Assembly (NCBI GenBank): GCA_030035585.1
Contig: CM057462.1
Span: 136,798,734 to 136,862,733, forward strand
Source of the DNA: Dugong dugon
Lineage: Eukaryota; Chordata; Mammalia; Sirenia; Dugongidae
Direction of reading: 5' to 3'
Length of the DNA: 64,000 nucleotides
A program made the translations under genes and the position numbers. Under the pieces are notes generated by a model. That model did not search any database. It was not told where the DNA came from and was given only the letters and a program-made list of their open reading frames with translations. Of this stretch, positions 33,290-45,529 are shown one piece after another. Position 1 is the first letter of the stretch. Each line of letters starts with the position of its first letter.

Positions 33290-35330
33290 ATGTTCAACTT
33301 TTCAGCCCTCCTACCTTACCATAAAATTGGAAAATCTTTAAATTTCTCAACATTTGTGAACACGTATACACGAAATAAAGTCTCCAAATAATAATTAACA
33401 ATTTTATGAATCATTGCATTCTACAAAGCACTTCTACTACTCCTTGCTCTTGCCGCACCCTCAGGAGTTGGGATTTATTATTCCCAACTGGTAGATTAGG
33501 AAAGTAAAGCACAAGGCCAATCAGATAGTCAGTTCTGGAGAAATAATGCAACTATTAATCTTCTGAACCAAGCCCAATGTTCATTCAGAATTGCATGCTT
33601 CCTCAGCCTCTTCAAAGGAAATACTTTGTCCTCTTTACTGAAACTTGGTTATCTATAAAGAAGCAAAGTGTTCCAACAGTCAGGACACATGAGGAGGACA
33701 AAGGAACCCCTAATTCTTCTTTTGACAGTTACCAAATGACCATAGATGCAGCAAATGGTGTATGGGCCTCCAGATTGCTTCCCGTGAAGTAGACATTCTC
33801 ATTGCTTTCAAGAACAGGCAGTAGAGTAGGAAGGGAGGAGATGAGAATGGGGAGGCATATCACATAATAACTGATCCTGAAGGATATGGAACTGACTTCA
33901 GCCTTTCCAACTGTGTCGTATAGCATAGACCTTGGCAGATGGCATGAACAAATTCAGAGTGGCTAAGGATAGATGGTTAAGAGGATCCCAGAAGAACACT
34001 GACAAGCATTTCTTACTGGCTATGAATCTAACATTAGGCAGAGCTACAGCAGCCTCAAATGCCTAGTCTCTTAGTTAACTCTGGATGAACTCCCATGTGT
34101 GCTAAGCACAGTACCAGTGCAGTGTGGGTTTATCTGAGAGGATAAGGGATCTAAGGAACAGACAAAATGTCCATGAAGTATTTTGATTTCTTTAAAGATA
34201 AGTATTGCTACTATGAGACACCATCAGCAATGACTGTTTGTGGTACTAGAAGGGAGATGTTAACTGAGTATGAGTAAGCTTGTTTTGCTTACACCCACAA
34301 GAATAGTGACTGATAAATATGACTCGCTGAATAGAAACAGTTCGTAATCTCACTCTCACTAGTACCAAAAAGAAGATTTTATTTTAACAGCATTGTTTGC
34401 TCTCCTTCTAGGTCATAACTTAGAGACTGCTCACCTTCATCATCTGCTTTATGAGCTATGTTCTTCCTTTTCCATAAAGGCCTGCAATGAAGAGTTCTGC
34501 CTCCAAATATGATCTTGCCTTCTTCCCCTATTAGCTATCTCTTCACCCTTCTTTTAGCTAATATTCCCTTTCCATTCATGCTCACACCATTAAACAGATA
34601 AATTCAAATTTAAGAAAGTTTAAGATATTAAAAAATTGAACTTACAAATATAATCATGAATGATGTTTCTCAAATATTTCTTTAGTTTACAAAAGATTCA
34701 ACATAGAGTCTTTATAAATAATCATCCTCCAAAGTGCATTTAAAATGTATTTAATTTAGAGACTAACTTGAAATGTAAACTTTCACTTAAACTACAACAA
34801 TAAGCAAACAAAACAAAATAAAATGTATATAATTTACTTTAAATACATTACCAAGTACCTTCCCAATTTTATAAAATGAGGTTCACTTATATTATTCTCC
34901 TTTAGAGAGCCATTGGGTAGCAAAAAAAATCAACAGAATCAGAACTAATCCTCAGTATTGCATTATCATTTTCTTCCATCATGTTGGCCTCAACAACATC
35001 ATGAAACGGGTACCAGCATGTGAGCCAAAAGATTTAAGAAACACTGGAGCTAAGTTTTAATTTGGGCTTCACTACAAAGCCCCTTTGGCTTTTCAATTTG
35101 GCCTTCACTACAAAGATCATTTCAGGTGCTAATTATTTTCTTTGGCATGGGGTGATTTTGTATTCTTCAGCATACTAACGACCCTCATGATCTGTAAAAT
35201 GAAGAAGTGGATCATTTTAATATCCCAAAAGTCTACAAAAAGGCCACTGAATTCTGCTCACCCTTTAAAATTATTAAGCATATCTTTGTGAAAAATATGT
35301 TGGAGGAAAATTTTGAGCAATTATTTCCTA
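33290..35330. other. Unrecognised sequence
   Basis: About 2 kb with no confident repeat or gene. A weak MIR-like antisense stretch may lie at 33410-33540 ('aggaaagtaaagcacaaggc'). The frames at 33577-33926 overlap on opposite strands and have no support. Confidence 0.4.
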
Positions 35331-35344
35331 GCTCTTTCCAGGGC

Positions 35345-35513
35345 AAAGCCCTGCTGGCACAGTGGTTAAGAGCTCAGCTGCTAACCAAAAGGTCAACAGT
35401 TTGAATCCACCAGCCGCTCCTTGGAAACCCTACGGAGCAGCACTACTCTGTCCTATAGGGTTGCTATGAGTTGGAATTGACTCTATGGCAATGGGTTTGG
35501 TTTGGTTCGGTTT
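35345..35513 (+). mobile_element. AfroSINE, short form, little diverged
   Basis: Sense copy: 'aaagccctgctggcacagtgg' head, 'ggtcaacagtttgaatccac' box B, 'actactctgtcctatagggt' body, 'gagttggaattgactctatgg' tail and a (GGTTT)n end. Flanks 'ttccagggca' and 'ttccaaggca' look like a duplication with one change. Confidence 0.95.
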
Positions 35514-35735
35514 TTACTTCCAAGGCACAATATCTTGCTCTTAGAATTATCTTTCAACATACAAACTAAAAGCCAGTTTTAAGCTTGTCAGAATCCCCTC
35601 AGCATATCCCTCCCCTTGAAGCCCCATCCAAGCCATGGAGATGAATTTCTTTTCTCCCACCAACAGATCTAAAATCCCCAGGGACAGCATAGGTAAGCTC
35701 TGTTGCAGAAAAAGAGTTAAGCTTCTCAGATATAA

Positions 35736-35944
35736 CCAAAAAACCAAACCCATTGCCATCGAGTCAATTCCAACTCATAGCAACCTTAGAGGACAGAATA
35801 GAACTGTCCCACAAAGTCTCCAAGGCTGTAAAGCTTTACGGAAGCGAACTGCCACATCTTTCTCCTGTGGAGCAGCTGGTGGTTTTGAACTGCCAACCAA
35901 CAGGGTAGCAGCCAAGCTCTTAACCACTGCACCATCAGGGCTCC
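35736..35944 (-). mobile_element. AfroSINE, third form, antisense
   Basis: Antisense copy from 'aaccaaaaaaccaaacccat' to 'gcaccatcagggctcc', with the 'gaagcgaactgccacatct' block. It lies about 220 bp from the previous sense copy, so the pair forms an inverted arrangement. Confidence 0.95.
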
Positions 35945-37131
35945 TTGCTTTGTAGATACATAGGCTGATTTCTCTATTAAGTTCATAAAAGAAAAAGTTC
36001 TCTTCTTTACAAAAAAAAAAAAGACTGTGCCTAATGTGGAGCCAGCTTTATACCTTCACTTTTGTTTCCTTTAAAGACTTTAAAAGTAACTATCAAGGTG
36101 CTTTAAAGCTAATTAATGATGTCTGTCTGAGGTGAGGTCACTGTCTGCTAGGGAGGAAATACTTTGCAGCATTAGCATCTATGAATCCCCTTGGCAGGAG
36201 GCAGTTATAAAGCAATATACCATGTCTTCCTCCAGGCTTCACACCTGATAGGCTTGTGGGAAAAAAACAAACAAATAAATAAGCATAATGAAGGAATGCC
36301 TAACCCTCAAAGGCTACAAAATTGTCCTTCTGCTCACGGACCTAGATGAACCCATATCACACATACAGTCTATTTTCTTCATATAAAAGAAAAGAATACA
36401 CATATCACAACACACTTTTTTTTCCACTTCTATCGAGTTCTGACCGAGTATTTTAACATCATAAATGATTATAGTTTTTTATCTTCTATTTCTGGACCCT
36501 TCACAATCCTTAAGTACCTAGCAACACTCATCTAGCTCCTTCAGAGATTCCAGAAAAGGTCATTTTATGTTTTGATCTTCTGAAATCCATCCAGGTCAAA
36601 GGAATCTGTCACTATCAACAGGTCCCAGGCACCACCTTCAGTAGTGCAATCAAAATACTACCACTTTTTTTTTTTTTTTTTTTGCCCATCTACTTATTCA
36701 ACACAGCCTAACAAGCATTATACCCAAAAAACCACCAGTATAAAAAAAAAGATTGAATATTGCAGCTTCTCTCCTCTTCCTCTCTTATGCTCACTTTTAT
36801 CAACTGTTTCTTTTTCTTCCATGACTCCTCTAAATGTTCAAATGACAACAGGCAAGTCTTCCACTATTGTATACCCAGATGCCATTTAGCAGTAAACAGG
36901 GTAATTGCTGGCATCAAGGGTGGTCAAGGTCAAGCAAACACAGTCACACAGTAGGTGTTTGGTTGGCTCTGCGGTGACTGGTTTAGGATGTGGCTTCTGC
37001 AAATGTATTGCACCCTCACACCATTGTGGACAGTTGGGCCGGAATTAAAAGGAAAGGCCTACATTTTAATTTACTTTCTGGTAGGACATCTCAGAAAATA
37101 TCCTGCACTGAATGCTCATCTCCTTCCTTTG
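35945..37131. other. Unrecognised sequence with T-run
   Basis: A T-run lies at 36665-36683. The short sense frames near 36644-37149 overlap in different frames and have no family match. No repeat was recognised with confidence. Confidence 0.45.
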
Positions 37132-37136
37132 TCCTC

Positions 37137-37632
37137 TGTCATGGATTGAATTGTGTCCCCCCAAAATAGCTGTCATCTTGGCTGGGTCATGATTCCCAGT
37201 ATTGTATGATTGTATACCATTTTGTAATCTGATATGATTTCCTTATGTGTTGTAAATTCAATCACTATGATCTAATAAGATGGATTAGCAGCAGTCATAC
37301 TGATGAGGTATATAAGATTGGATAGTGTGTTAAGCCAACCTCTTTGGAGATATACTAGAGAGAAGCAAGCAGAGACACATGGGAACCTCATACCACCAAG
37401 AAAGCAGTACCTGGAGCAGAGACCTGAGGTTCCTGTGCTGAGATGCTCCCAGACGATAGGTGATGCATCACAAGGACCTTCCTTCAGAGCCGAGAGAGAG
37501 AAAGCCTTCCCCTGGAGCTGACACCTTGAATTTGGACTTGGAGCCTACTGGACTGTGAGAGAATAAACTTCTCTTTGTTAAAGGCTTCCACTTGTGGTAT
37601 TTCTGTTATAGCAGCACTAGATGACTAAGACA
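37137..37632 (+). mobile_element. Solo MaLR/ERVL-type LTR with perfect 5-bp duplication
   Basis: It starts 'tgtcatggattgaattgtgt' and ends 'gcactagatgactaagaca'. tcctc flanks it at 37132-37136 and 37633-37637. The AATAAA-containing 'gagagaataaacttctcttt' lies near the right end. At 496 bp it is shorter than the related copy at 20.0 kb, which has extra middle sequence. The 72-codon frame inside is a by-product. Confidence 0.92.
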
Positions 37633-37637
37633 TCCTC

Positions 37638-38005
37638 CCTTTCCTCCATTACTTACTGTCCTCAGTCTGCATTTTCTCTTTCTAAGGCCCATGGTGGCAG
37701 CCATTTCCAACCTCATTGCTGAGTTATTGCTGGAAATAAGAGCAGCTTCATGAGAAAAGTATGAGTATCAAATACTTGGAAACATTTCTGTCTCAGGAAT
37801 GCTCTGAAGTAAGGAATCACCTTCAGTCCCTGATCTCACCACTGTCTTCAGAGCACAAAATATTAATCCTGGGAAGGTGCTCTATTGAGCTAGTCAGATA
37901 TTTTCTACGCTTATCCACAGAGCCCCGGTGGTTCAACAGAGGTGCTTCAAGAGCCATCCCAAAGGTAAAGGCAGGGAAAATCTAGCAGGACTCCTGCCTA
38001 GCTCA
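37638..38005. other. Unrecognised sequence
   Basis: No repeat or gene was recognised; the 74-codon sense frame at 37761-37985 has no support. Confidence 0.45.

Positions 38006-38040
<35 letters not shown>
38006..38040. repeat. (CA)n microsatellite
   Basis: An uninterrupted CA run of about 17 units, likely polymorphic. Confidence 0.98.
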
Positions 38041-38041
<1 letters not shown>

Positions 38042-38149
38042 CTAGTGTAGCCCTGCTTTTATTTATTTTGAATTTTGGACTTCTGCGTAAGATTTCCTTT
38101 GAAAAAAGGATTACATTGCCCAAAAATAAATAAAAATTATGGATTGTAG

Positions 38150-38270
38150 TTCAATCTCTTCATTTTATAAAGTCCAAAGAGACTAAATGACTTTTCCAAG
38201 GCCATCCAAATAATGAGTGACCAAACAAGGACTTGAACCCAGGGCCTCTGAATCTGTATTTAGCACTGTT
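38150..38270 (-). repeat. MIR SINE relic, antisense
   Basis: 'cttcattttataaagtccaa', 'gacttttccaaggccatcca' and 'gacttgaacccagggcctct' are antisense MIR. Confidence 0.75.
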
Positions 38271-38274
38271 TTAG

Positions 38275-41060
38275 TACTTTTATGTTTCATTGTGTTCATC
38301 AGTCAAAAGTTTCACCAGATGTGTCTACTCCGTGTTGACCTACATTAGTTTATTCAAAACAAAGTAAAATATAATTAAACTATTAATTCTACTAATTATG
38401 TACATTGAATAAATAAAAGTCAATAAAATTAAACTTTTTTCTCCCACAGATTTTTTGAAATCCTTCTGAATCCCTAGGCAGAATCTTTATTCAAATTTTC
38501 CTTCAGATAAATAATAATAAGATCAAGAAAGAGGCTTTGTAAAGATTATATAGCTCTTGCACGTCGACCCAGCCAATGTAATTAAGAGGTCAAAGAATGG
38601 CCCAGACCAAGAATGGATATTTAAAAACTCATCAATACGTTTCTATAAAGTAAGCTCTTGGGGAGGTGGGAGAGGTGAGATGATATCATTAAGGCTTAGG
38701 CAGATGACATTCTTGTTTGAGTTTACCGATATTGTCTATAAATACAGATAGATCATTGAGAAGAAAGGAACACAGAAAAGTGAGTCCTGCATTAAGGGTT
38801 GCTTTTCTAGATGAGTTTCCCTCCTAGGAAAGAAATTAAGATGCTGATCAGAAATTTAAAAAGTCTTACAGACTAGAGGAACAACTGGAAGTAGTTCAAG
38901 CCTTGCAGGGGCTGAAGCACAGGTTTTGTATCATAGTAATTTCTACAACTGCACTGAGGTTATATGTTGCTTTTGTCACCATCATTCCCAGTTCTTCAGT
39001 TTATTCCAAGTAGAAAAGTGTATCCCAAAGAAGGAAAATATTCCCACAGTGAAATTAGTATGACATGAAGCTGTGCTTCAGCCACTGCCAAGTTTGAACT
39101 ATTTCTGGTTTCTCCTTACTTCTAAAATGCAGACCTTTGAGATCCCAACCCAAAATATGAGAATAAGTTTCTTTCAAAGGAGTGAAAATCAGCTAGCCTT
39201 AGCACTATCTTCTGCAACAATCGATGCTAGAAGAAAATAAAATGATCAAATAGTCATGGCCCAAGAATTGTATAATCAGCTTAATTGTCATTTGCACAAC
39301 TTTAAAAGTTACTCTCCTCAGAAAACTATTTTAACTAAAAGATGTGAATATTGTAATGTATTATAATATATATTTCACTTTTTAGTGATAAAAATTATTT
39401 TAATGTATAATTATACACTTCTGGAATTTTAGTCACTCTTCACATATTGCATAACTTTTACGTTAGTGCTTATAAATACGATGTTTATTAACCTATAAAA
39501 ATCTAAAGCAAAAAGTTCCCTACAATTACTTGAGGTTAAGCTTTCAAATATGACAGAGATTCAAGGAACAAGACACAGCAAATATTTGGTATACTCCTCA
39601 GTTAAATATTTTTATCAAAATAAATGTGACCAAGAGGTAGCTGAACTCTAGGGAATTTTTGCCTGGTGATGTAGCACTGAGCAATCAATTAAGAATAAAG
39701 TCAGCCCCTGGGGAAATTTTCACCTGTAAAAGCAGATCTTTTATATTAAAATATATTCAACTTTCACAAATGTTCTCTCCCAAAAGTTGCTGATAAAAAT
39801 TTTATAATATTCAAATACTTTAGAAAGATGTTTCATATGTAAGCCAATTAAGATATATCTGGATTCTGTTTGATACAGCACAAAATGAGCTTGATTAGAC
39901 TAGTATCCAGTAGTGTGTGTTTTTGAAGTTGAGCGATACCTGATGATAAATTGCTAAACTTGTTTAACAATGAATATCTCCAGCATACTGCTTGGTGCCA
40001 AAGTTACCCGAAAGAATCCATTTATTTCTAAAAGTTGAGTCATTTACTACCCACTCACTAGTTGGATGAGGTCAATAATTGGTAAAAATTTTCCAATACT
40101 ATCTTAGTAATATTCATTTCCAGACTGCAGAAGGAAAGATTGATTTAATATCAAGCGTTTACAGATAATTGTGCTTTATTTTATCAAGCTTGGATAATTA
40201 AGCTCAGCAAAATAATGCACAAAAGAAGTTTCTTCACAATTCCAACATATTGCAAAAGGTCACAGGATTCTACACTACTGTGTTGACCTGATGGCAGTTA
40301 CAAAGGGTCCTTTTACATCATGTGGTAATGCTACTGTTCTACAGAGAATGAAGTTTAACGCTGAAATAATTATAGAGGCAACTCCATGATAACAGTGATT
40401 TAGAAAATTATTCTCCTTGGGAAGTGGAAATATTTCTTGAAGGCCTGCCAGAGATCAAAGGAAAAAGAAAATAGAATTCTGAACAGAGAAAAAGCAAATA
40501 GAAACCTAGCCACAGAGCATAGTTCATGTCAAGACCAGCAGACAGGAGGTCAACATTAGAACCAGAATTCAAAACAGTTACACAAGTCAGAACAAAAGTC
40601 AAGCTCAGAAAGGTAAGCAGCCCCGTTTAGAGTCTTCCCACACATAAGCATGAAACTATTAGATAAACCAGGATATTGGGCAATCTGTCTCTTTTATAAA
40701 AGGAGAACTGACTGATAGCCTTAGCCCTTGGATGATGGCAATGTGAGTCAATAGGTTACCCTGCTCTCATCAGTCAAGGGGCCATATCTGGTACTCAGAC
40801 ACTGGCAGAACAGTGTTTGCAATGTTAATTCAGGGATTTTAGTTTTAGCTGAATATCTCCTTTAATGCAAAGTCTTCTTAGTTGACAAGGGTAATCCAAT
40901 GGACATAAAAAGTAGAGAAAGCATGCAATTGGAAACAGTGCTTTCTGGGTTTGAGTAAATAAATAGACTCACTACAGCATATACTTAGTGTACACTTCTT
41001 ACCTGAGGGCCAGAAGACTAGAGAATACGTTTACATTCCAAGTAATCACAAAACGGGGAC
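38275..41060. other. Long stretch without recognised repeats or genes
   Basis: About 2.8 kb in which I recognise no repeat family, exon or RNA gene. The part from about 39340 to 39420 is very AT-rich. It is the longest stretch in this repeat-dense window without a recognised insertion. Confidence 0.45.
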
Positions 41061-41067
41061 ATTACCC

Positions 41068-41214
41068 AAAACCTGTTGTCGTCGAGTCTATTTGACTCAT
41101 ACTGACCCTATAGGACAGAGCAGGACTGCCCCATAGGGTTTCCAAGGAGCAGCTTGTGGATTTGAACTGCTGACCTTTTGGTTAGCAGCTATAGCTCTTA
41201 ACCACTGGGCCACA
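41068..41214 (-). mobile_element. AfroSINE, short form, antisense
   Basis: Antisense copy: 'gttgtcgtcgagtctatttg' tail, 'cctataggacagagcaggac' body, 'tgaccttttggttagcagct' and 'cttaaccactgggcc' head. 'acatta' repeats on both flanks, a possible short duplication. Confidence 0.93.
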
Positions 41215-41344
41215 TTAGAGGCCATCAAATTCCACCTTCCACCCAAAGAAGGAATCTCTCTCTACAACATCCTGGGTTAATGGGTATACACCCTCAATCT
41301 GAACACTTCCAGAAAGAGAACTGGCAAATTCTTAAGAAAGCAAA

Positions 41345-41660
41345 TTCTACTTTTTTCCTTTTTAAAAAAAAAAAAAAAAATTTGGATAAGTGATACATTC
41401 ACAGCGATCAACTTTAAAAAGATAACAAGCAAAAAGTCCCCTCCTATCCATCTGGCCCAGCTCCTACAACCACACCCCCAACACCTGTGCTCCCTACCCT
41501 GCAACAGAGAACCATCATTATAAATTTCCTGTTTATTCTTCTAGGGATTTTACTTACAGTAAACTGAATGCAAATGTATTTTTCCAGGTCAACTTTTATT
41601 CCACTTTTAATAAGTTCCATTTATTGGAAAACACTTATTTGCCACGATTCTAATGTGGCT
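41345..41660. repeat. Possible old L1 3' UTR relic
   Basis: 'gtgatacattcacagcgatc', 'aaaagtcccctcctatccat' and 'cctgcaacagagaaccatca' resemble an old L1M 3' UTR segment. An A-run lies at 41365-41381. Orientation is uncertain. Confidence 0.35.
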
Positions 41661-41744
41661 TCCTTTTGTTGAACAAAAAAGTGATAGTAATCATGCTCAA
41701 AGCGATTAAATAGTATTAAATCTGAACATATATGAGTGTTTGTA

Positions 41745-41895
41745 CACTACCCTAAATGCTTTACAGATATTATCTTACCGTACTCTTACAAAAATCCTGT
41801 TATGCTGGTATTATTATCATTATAAATACAAGAAACCCTAGACACAGAAAAATTTAGTAAATTGCCATAGAGGTTAGCTAAAAAAAAATCTGATC
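41745..41895 (-). repeat. MIR SINE relic, antisense
   Basis: 'aaatgctttacagatattat', 'tgctggtattattatcatta' and 'gaaaccctagacacagaaaa' follow antisense MIR. Confidence 0.7.
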
Positions 41896-42039
41896 TTGTC
41901 TTTTCTTTTACATCTCCCCTAATGCTCAAGTCTATACTCATGTCTTCTTCTTCCTCCTAAATTCCGCCAGATCACCTCTCTATGGACCACCTATCCAATT
42001 CCTGACCTCCCAGTTCTATGACCTGCCAGTGGAAATAGC

Positions 42040-42135
42040 CCAGAGTTTGGATCCAGGCAAATCTGCATTTGAATCGAGTTATACCATTCACTAGCTATAA
42101 GAATTTGGAATCTTTTTTTGTCTCTCTGAAGGTAA
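42040..42135 (+). repeat. MIR SINE relic, sense
   Basis: 'gagtttggatccaggcaaat' then 'accattcactagctataaga' match the sense MIR head and core. Confidence 0.65.
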
Positions 42136-42420
42136 GAAATTGGGCAAGGGGGTGAGGGTAATTTAAGTGTGTTGGTGCATAAAATGGAAGAAACTGTAGA
42201 TTTGTGCTAGCAAAAATTTATGACTCTCAACTTCGAATAGATCCTTAACTTTTATTTTGTTCTTTTTGTCTACCCTATGGTGATTAATCTAAACCATCGT
42301 CGTATTCTTTTTGCTCCCATTACCCTCACTCTCAGCATATAGCTACAGTCCATCAGATAAGAACATCACCGACTTCCTACCCCCTCATCTATAAACATAG
42401 TTAAAAATAGCCATGCTAGA
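42136..42420. other. Unrecognised sequence
   Basis: No repeat or gene was recognised. Confidence 0.5.
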
Positions 42421-43276
42421 GACTTCCAGTTCTGGAAAAAGGAAAAGATATATTTTTCCCTATTCCTCCAAGTAAGCGCAACTAAAAACTCTCAAAAAAA
42501 AAGAAAGGTGGAGAGAAGAAGGCAGGATAGCTGAGAACCTCAGGACACAAGAAACAATCTGGTAGTGAGTTCCCTGGGTTTACTTTGTGCTCCATATATC
42601 TCACACTTGAAGCTAATGAAACCAGCATGGTATCCCTTTCCATCCCCACTGAAGTGGTGTCAGATGAGGCCTAGAGGAGAGTCAGGACTTTCACCCTCAC
42701 CCACCCAGCAGTAATGAGGAGCTGTCTCCTTCCTGAGTATCAACAGAGGCTGAGTAGGGAACCTGGACTTCTCTCCCGGCCTAGCACTCACAAGACCACA
42801 CTCTCTTCCTTGGCCCCAAGGTTCTTGTGACACTGAAACAAAGAGCTGTCTTTTTAAATAAAGATCAATAAAATTGAGAAACCTCTAGCAAGACTGACAA
42901 AGAGAAAAAAACACAAATTACCAATAACAGGAATGAAACAAACACTGCACTGCAGATATTAAAAGGAAAATAAGGCAAAACTATTAAAAAAAAATTATAC
43001 ACACACAGCTTTGACAACTTACACAAAATGGACCTATACCTCAAACTACTACAGCTTACTCAATATGAAATAGATATTTTCCATAGCCCTGTAACTACTA
43101 AGGAAATTGAATTTCCTCCCAGAAAAAGGAATTTCAAGGCCCATGTGGTTTGATAGAGAATGCTACCAAATATTTAAAGAATTAATACCAATTCTACACA
43201 GTCTCTTTCAGAAAATAGGAGAGGAAGCAAATATTTTATTAATCTAATATTATCCTGATACAAAAATCTGAGAAAG

Positions 43277-43528
43277 ATGTACAAAAAAGAAATCTACAGA
43301 CCAATATCTGTCATGAATATAGAGATGCAAATTCTTAACAAAATATTAGCAATGTATAAAAGAATTATACACCATGACCAGCTGGTGTTTATTCCAGGGA
43401 TGCAAGCCTGGTTCCATATTAAAAAGTCATTAAATGTAATCCGCAATATTAACCTAAAGAAGAAAAATCAGATGAGCATATCCACTGATGCGGAAAAAGC
43501 ATTTGACAAAATCAATATCCATTCATGA
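43277..43528 (+). pseudogene. Old L1 ORF2 reverse-transcriptase fragment
   Basis: An 83-codon piece of reverse transcriptase containing '[19 protein letters not shown]', 'GFIPGMQ'-type and 'DAEKAFDKI' (motif A with its catalytic aspartate). Truncated at the right by the L1 3' end insertion at 43544. Confidence 0.88.
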
Positions 43529-43543
43529 TAAAAACTCCCAGAA

Positions 43544-44092
43544 AACAGAATGAAGAAAACAGGGTACAAGGGAAAGATTAGTCCAAAGGACTAATGGACC
43601 ACAACTACCATGGCCTCCACCAGACCAAGTCCAGTACAATTAGATGGTGTCAGGCTACCACCACTAACTTCTCTGACAGCGATCACAACAGAGGGTCCCG
43701 GACAGAGCTGGAGAAAAACGTAGAACAAAATTCTAACTCACAAAAAAAAAAAAAGCTAGACTTACTGGCCTGACAGAGACTGGAGAAACCCCCAGAGTAT
43801 GGCCCCTGGATACCCTTTTAGCTCAGTAACGAAGTCATTCCTGAGGTTCACAGGTCAGCCAAAGATTAGACAGTCCCATACAATAAAACAAGGCTAATGG
43901 GGCACAACAGCCCAGGGACAAGGACTAGAAGGCAGGAGGGGACAGGAAAGCTGGTAATAGGGAATCCAAGGTTGAAAAGGGAGAGTGTTGGCATGTCATG
44001 GGGTTGTTAACCAATGTCATAAAACAATATTTGTACTAACTGTTTAACGAGAAACTATTTGTTCCGTAAGCCTTCATCTAAAGTACAATTTA
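43544..44092 (+). mobile_element. L1 3' end inserted in the old L1
   Basis: A 5'-truncated L1 starting at 'gaatgaagaaaacagggtac' and ending in a poly-A at 44083-44092, with the simple 3' end. The flanks 'aaaactcccagaaaaca' and 'aaaactctcagaaaaca' form a target duplication with one change. It matches the 3' UTR of the 26-33 kb element. Confidence 0.92.
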
Positions 44093-44214
44093 AAAAAAAA
44101 ACTCTCAGAAAACAGAAAATAGAGGGAGAACTTCCTCAATTTAATAAAGAGCATCTACAAAAAAATTAAAAAACTACAGTTAACATTATACTTAAAGACG
44201 AAAGACTGATTCCG

Positions 44215-44228
44215 CCCCCCCCCCCCCA
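44215..44228. repeat. Poly-C tract
   Basis: A run of about 13 C residues inside the old L1; a second short C-run lies at 44283-44289 in the LTR. Confidence 0.9.
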
Positions 44229-44265
44229 AAATAGGGAACAAGGCAAAAAAGTCACTCTCACCACT

Positions 44266-45269
44266 TGTTAGACTGAATTGTACCCCCCCGCCCCACAAAA
44301 GATGTCATCTTGAAGACTAAGGTGCACCTGACCCAAGTCATGGTGTTCTCAATCACCTCATATGCATGCAAAAGCTAGACAATGAACACGGAAGACCGAA
44401 GAAGAATTGACACCTTTGAAATATGGTATTGGCAAAGAATATTGAATATACCACGGACTACGAACAGAACAAACAAATCTGTCTTGGAAGAAGTACAGCA
44501 GAATCCTTAGAAGCAAGGATGGTGAGACTACATCTCACATACTTTGGACTTGTTATCAGGAGGGATCAGTCCCTGGAGAAGGATATCATGCTTGGAAAAG
44601 TAGAGGGTCAGGGAAAAAGAGGAAGACTCTCAAGGAGATGGATTGACACAGTGGCTGCAACAATGGGCTCAAGCACAACAAAGATTGTGAGGATGGCGTA
44701 GTACTGGGCGGTGTTTCGTTCTGTTGTACATAGAGTCATAATGAGTCAGAACTGACTTGATAGCACTTAACAACAACAAAATATGTGTCAACCTGGCTAG
44801 TCCATGATTCTCAGTATTGTGTGATTGTCCACCATTTTGTCATCTGATGTGATTTTCCTATATGTTGTAAATCCTACCTCTATGATGTTAATAAGGTGGG
44901 ATTATTATCATTTATGTTAATGAGGCAGGGTTCAATCTACAAGATTAGGTTTAGTCTTAAATCATTCTCTTTTGGGATATAAAATTAAGAAGTGAGTAGA
45001 GAGACAGGACACCTCATACCACCAAGAAAGCTGTGTGAGGAGCAAATCACGTCCTTTGGACCTGAAGTCCCTGCACTGAGAGCTCCTAGACCAGGGGAAG
45101 ATTACTGACAAGGACATTCCCCCAGAACCAACAGAGAGAGCCTTCCCCTGGTTGCTGTCACCCTGAATTCGGACCTCTAGCCTCCTAGACTGCGAGATAA
45201 TGAATTTCTCTTTGTTAAAGCCATCCATTTGTGGTATTTCTGTTATAGCAGCATTAGATAACCAAGACA
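44266..45269 (+). mobile_element. Solo MaLR/ERVL-type LTR, split by an RTE
   Basis: It starts 'tgttagactgaattgtaccc' and ends 'gcattagataaccaagaca'. ccact flanks it at 44261-44265 and 45270-45274. The RTE at 44311-44780 sits inside it, which leaves about 530 bp of LTR. The LTR is itself inside the old L1 ORF2, so the order of insertion is L1, then LTR, then RTE. Confidence 0.92.
44311..44780 (+). mobile_element. 5'-truncated RTE LINE 3' end inside the LTR
   Basis: It encodes the RTE C-terminus ('RMVRLHLTYFG', 'DIMLGKVEGQ', 'LSRRWIDTV') in a 92-codon frame at 44423-44701. It is followed by 'aatgagtcagaactgacttg' and an 'aacaacaacaaa' tail. The flanks 'gatgtcatctt' and 'tatgtgtcaacct' are probably a decayed target duplication. 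Confidence 0.9.
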
Positions 45270-45529
45270 CCACTCTTATTCAACATAGTGCTAGAAATTC
45301 TAGCCAATACAATAAGGAAAGAAAAGGCATAGAGGTTGGGGGAAAAAGAAAAAGCTGTCTTTAATTTAAGATGATACGATTATCTATGTAGAAACCCCCC
45401 CCAAAAAATCTATAAAACAACTCCTAGAACTAACAAATGCATTCAGCAAGATCACAAGATACAAGCTAAACATACAAAAATCGCTTGTAGTTTTATATAC
45501 TAGAAATGAATATGTTATTACTGTTAACA

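Noticed and set aside
25631..35040. A hAT transposon split by the L1 ('gcagtgtttctca' at 25631 and 'aagaaacactgg' at 35028)
   Set aside because: The two end-like motifs are 9 kb apart with about 1.7 kb of unrelated DNA besides the L1. The match is short and likely chance.
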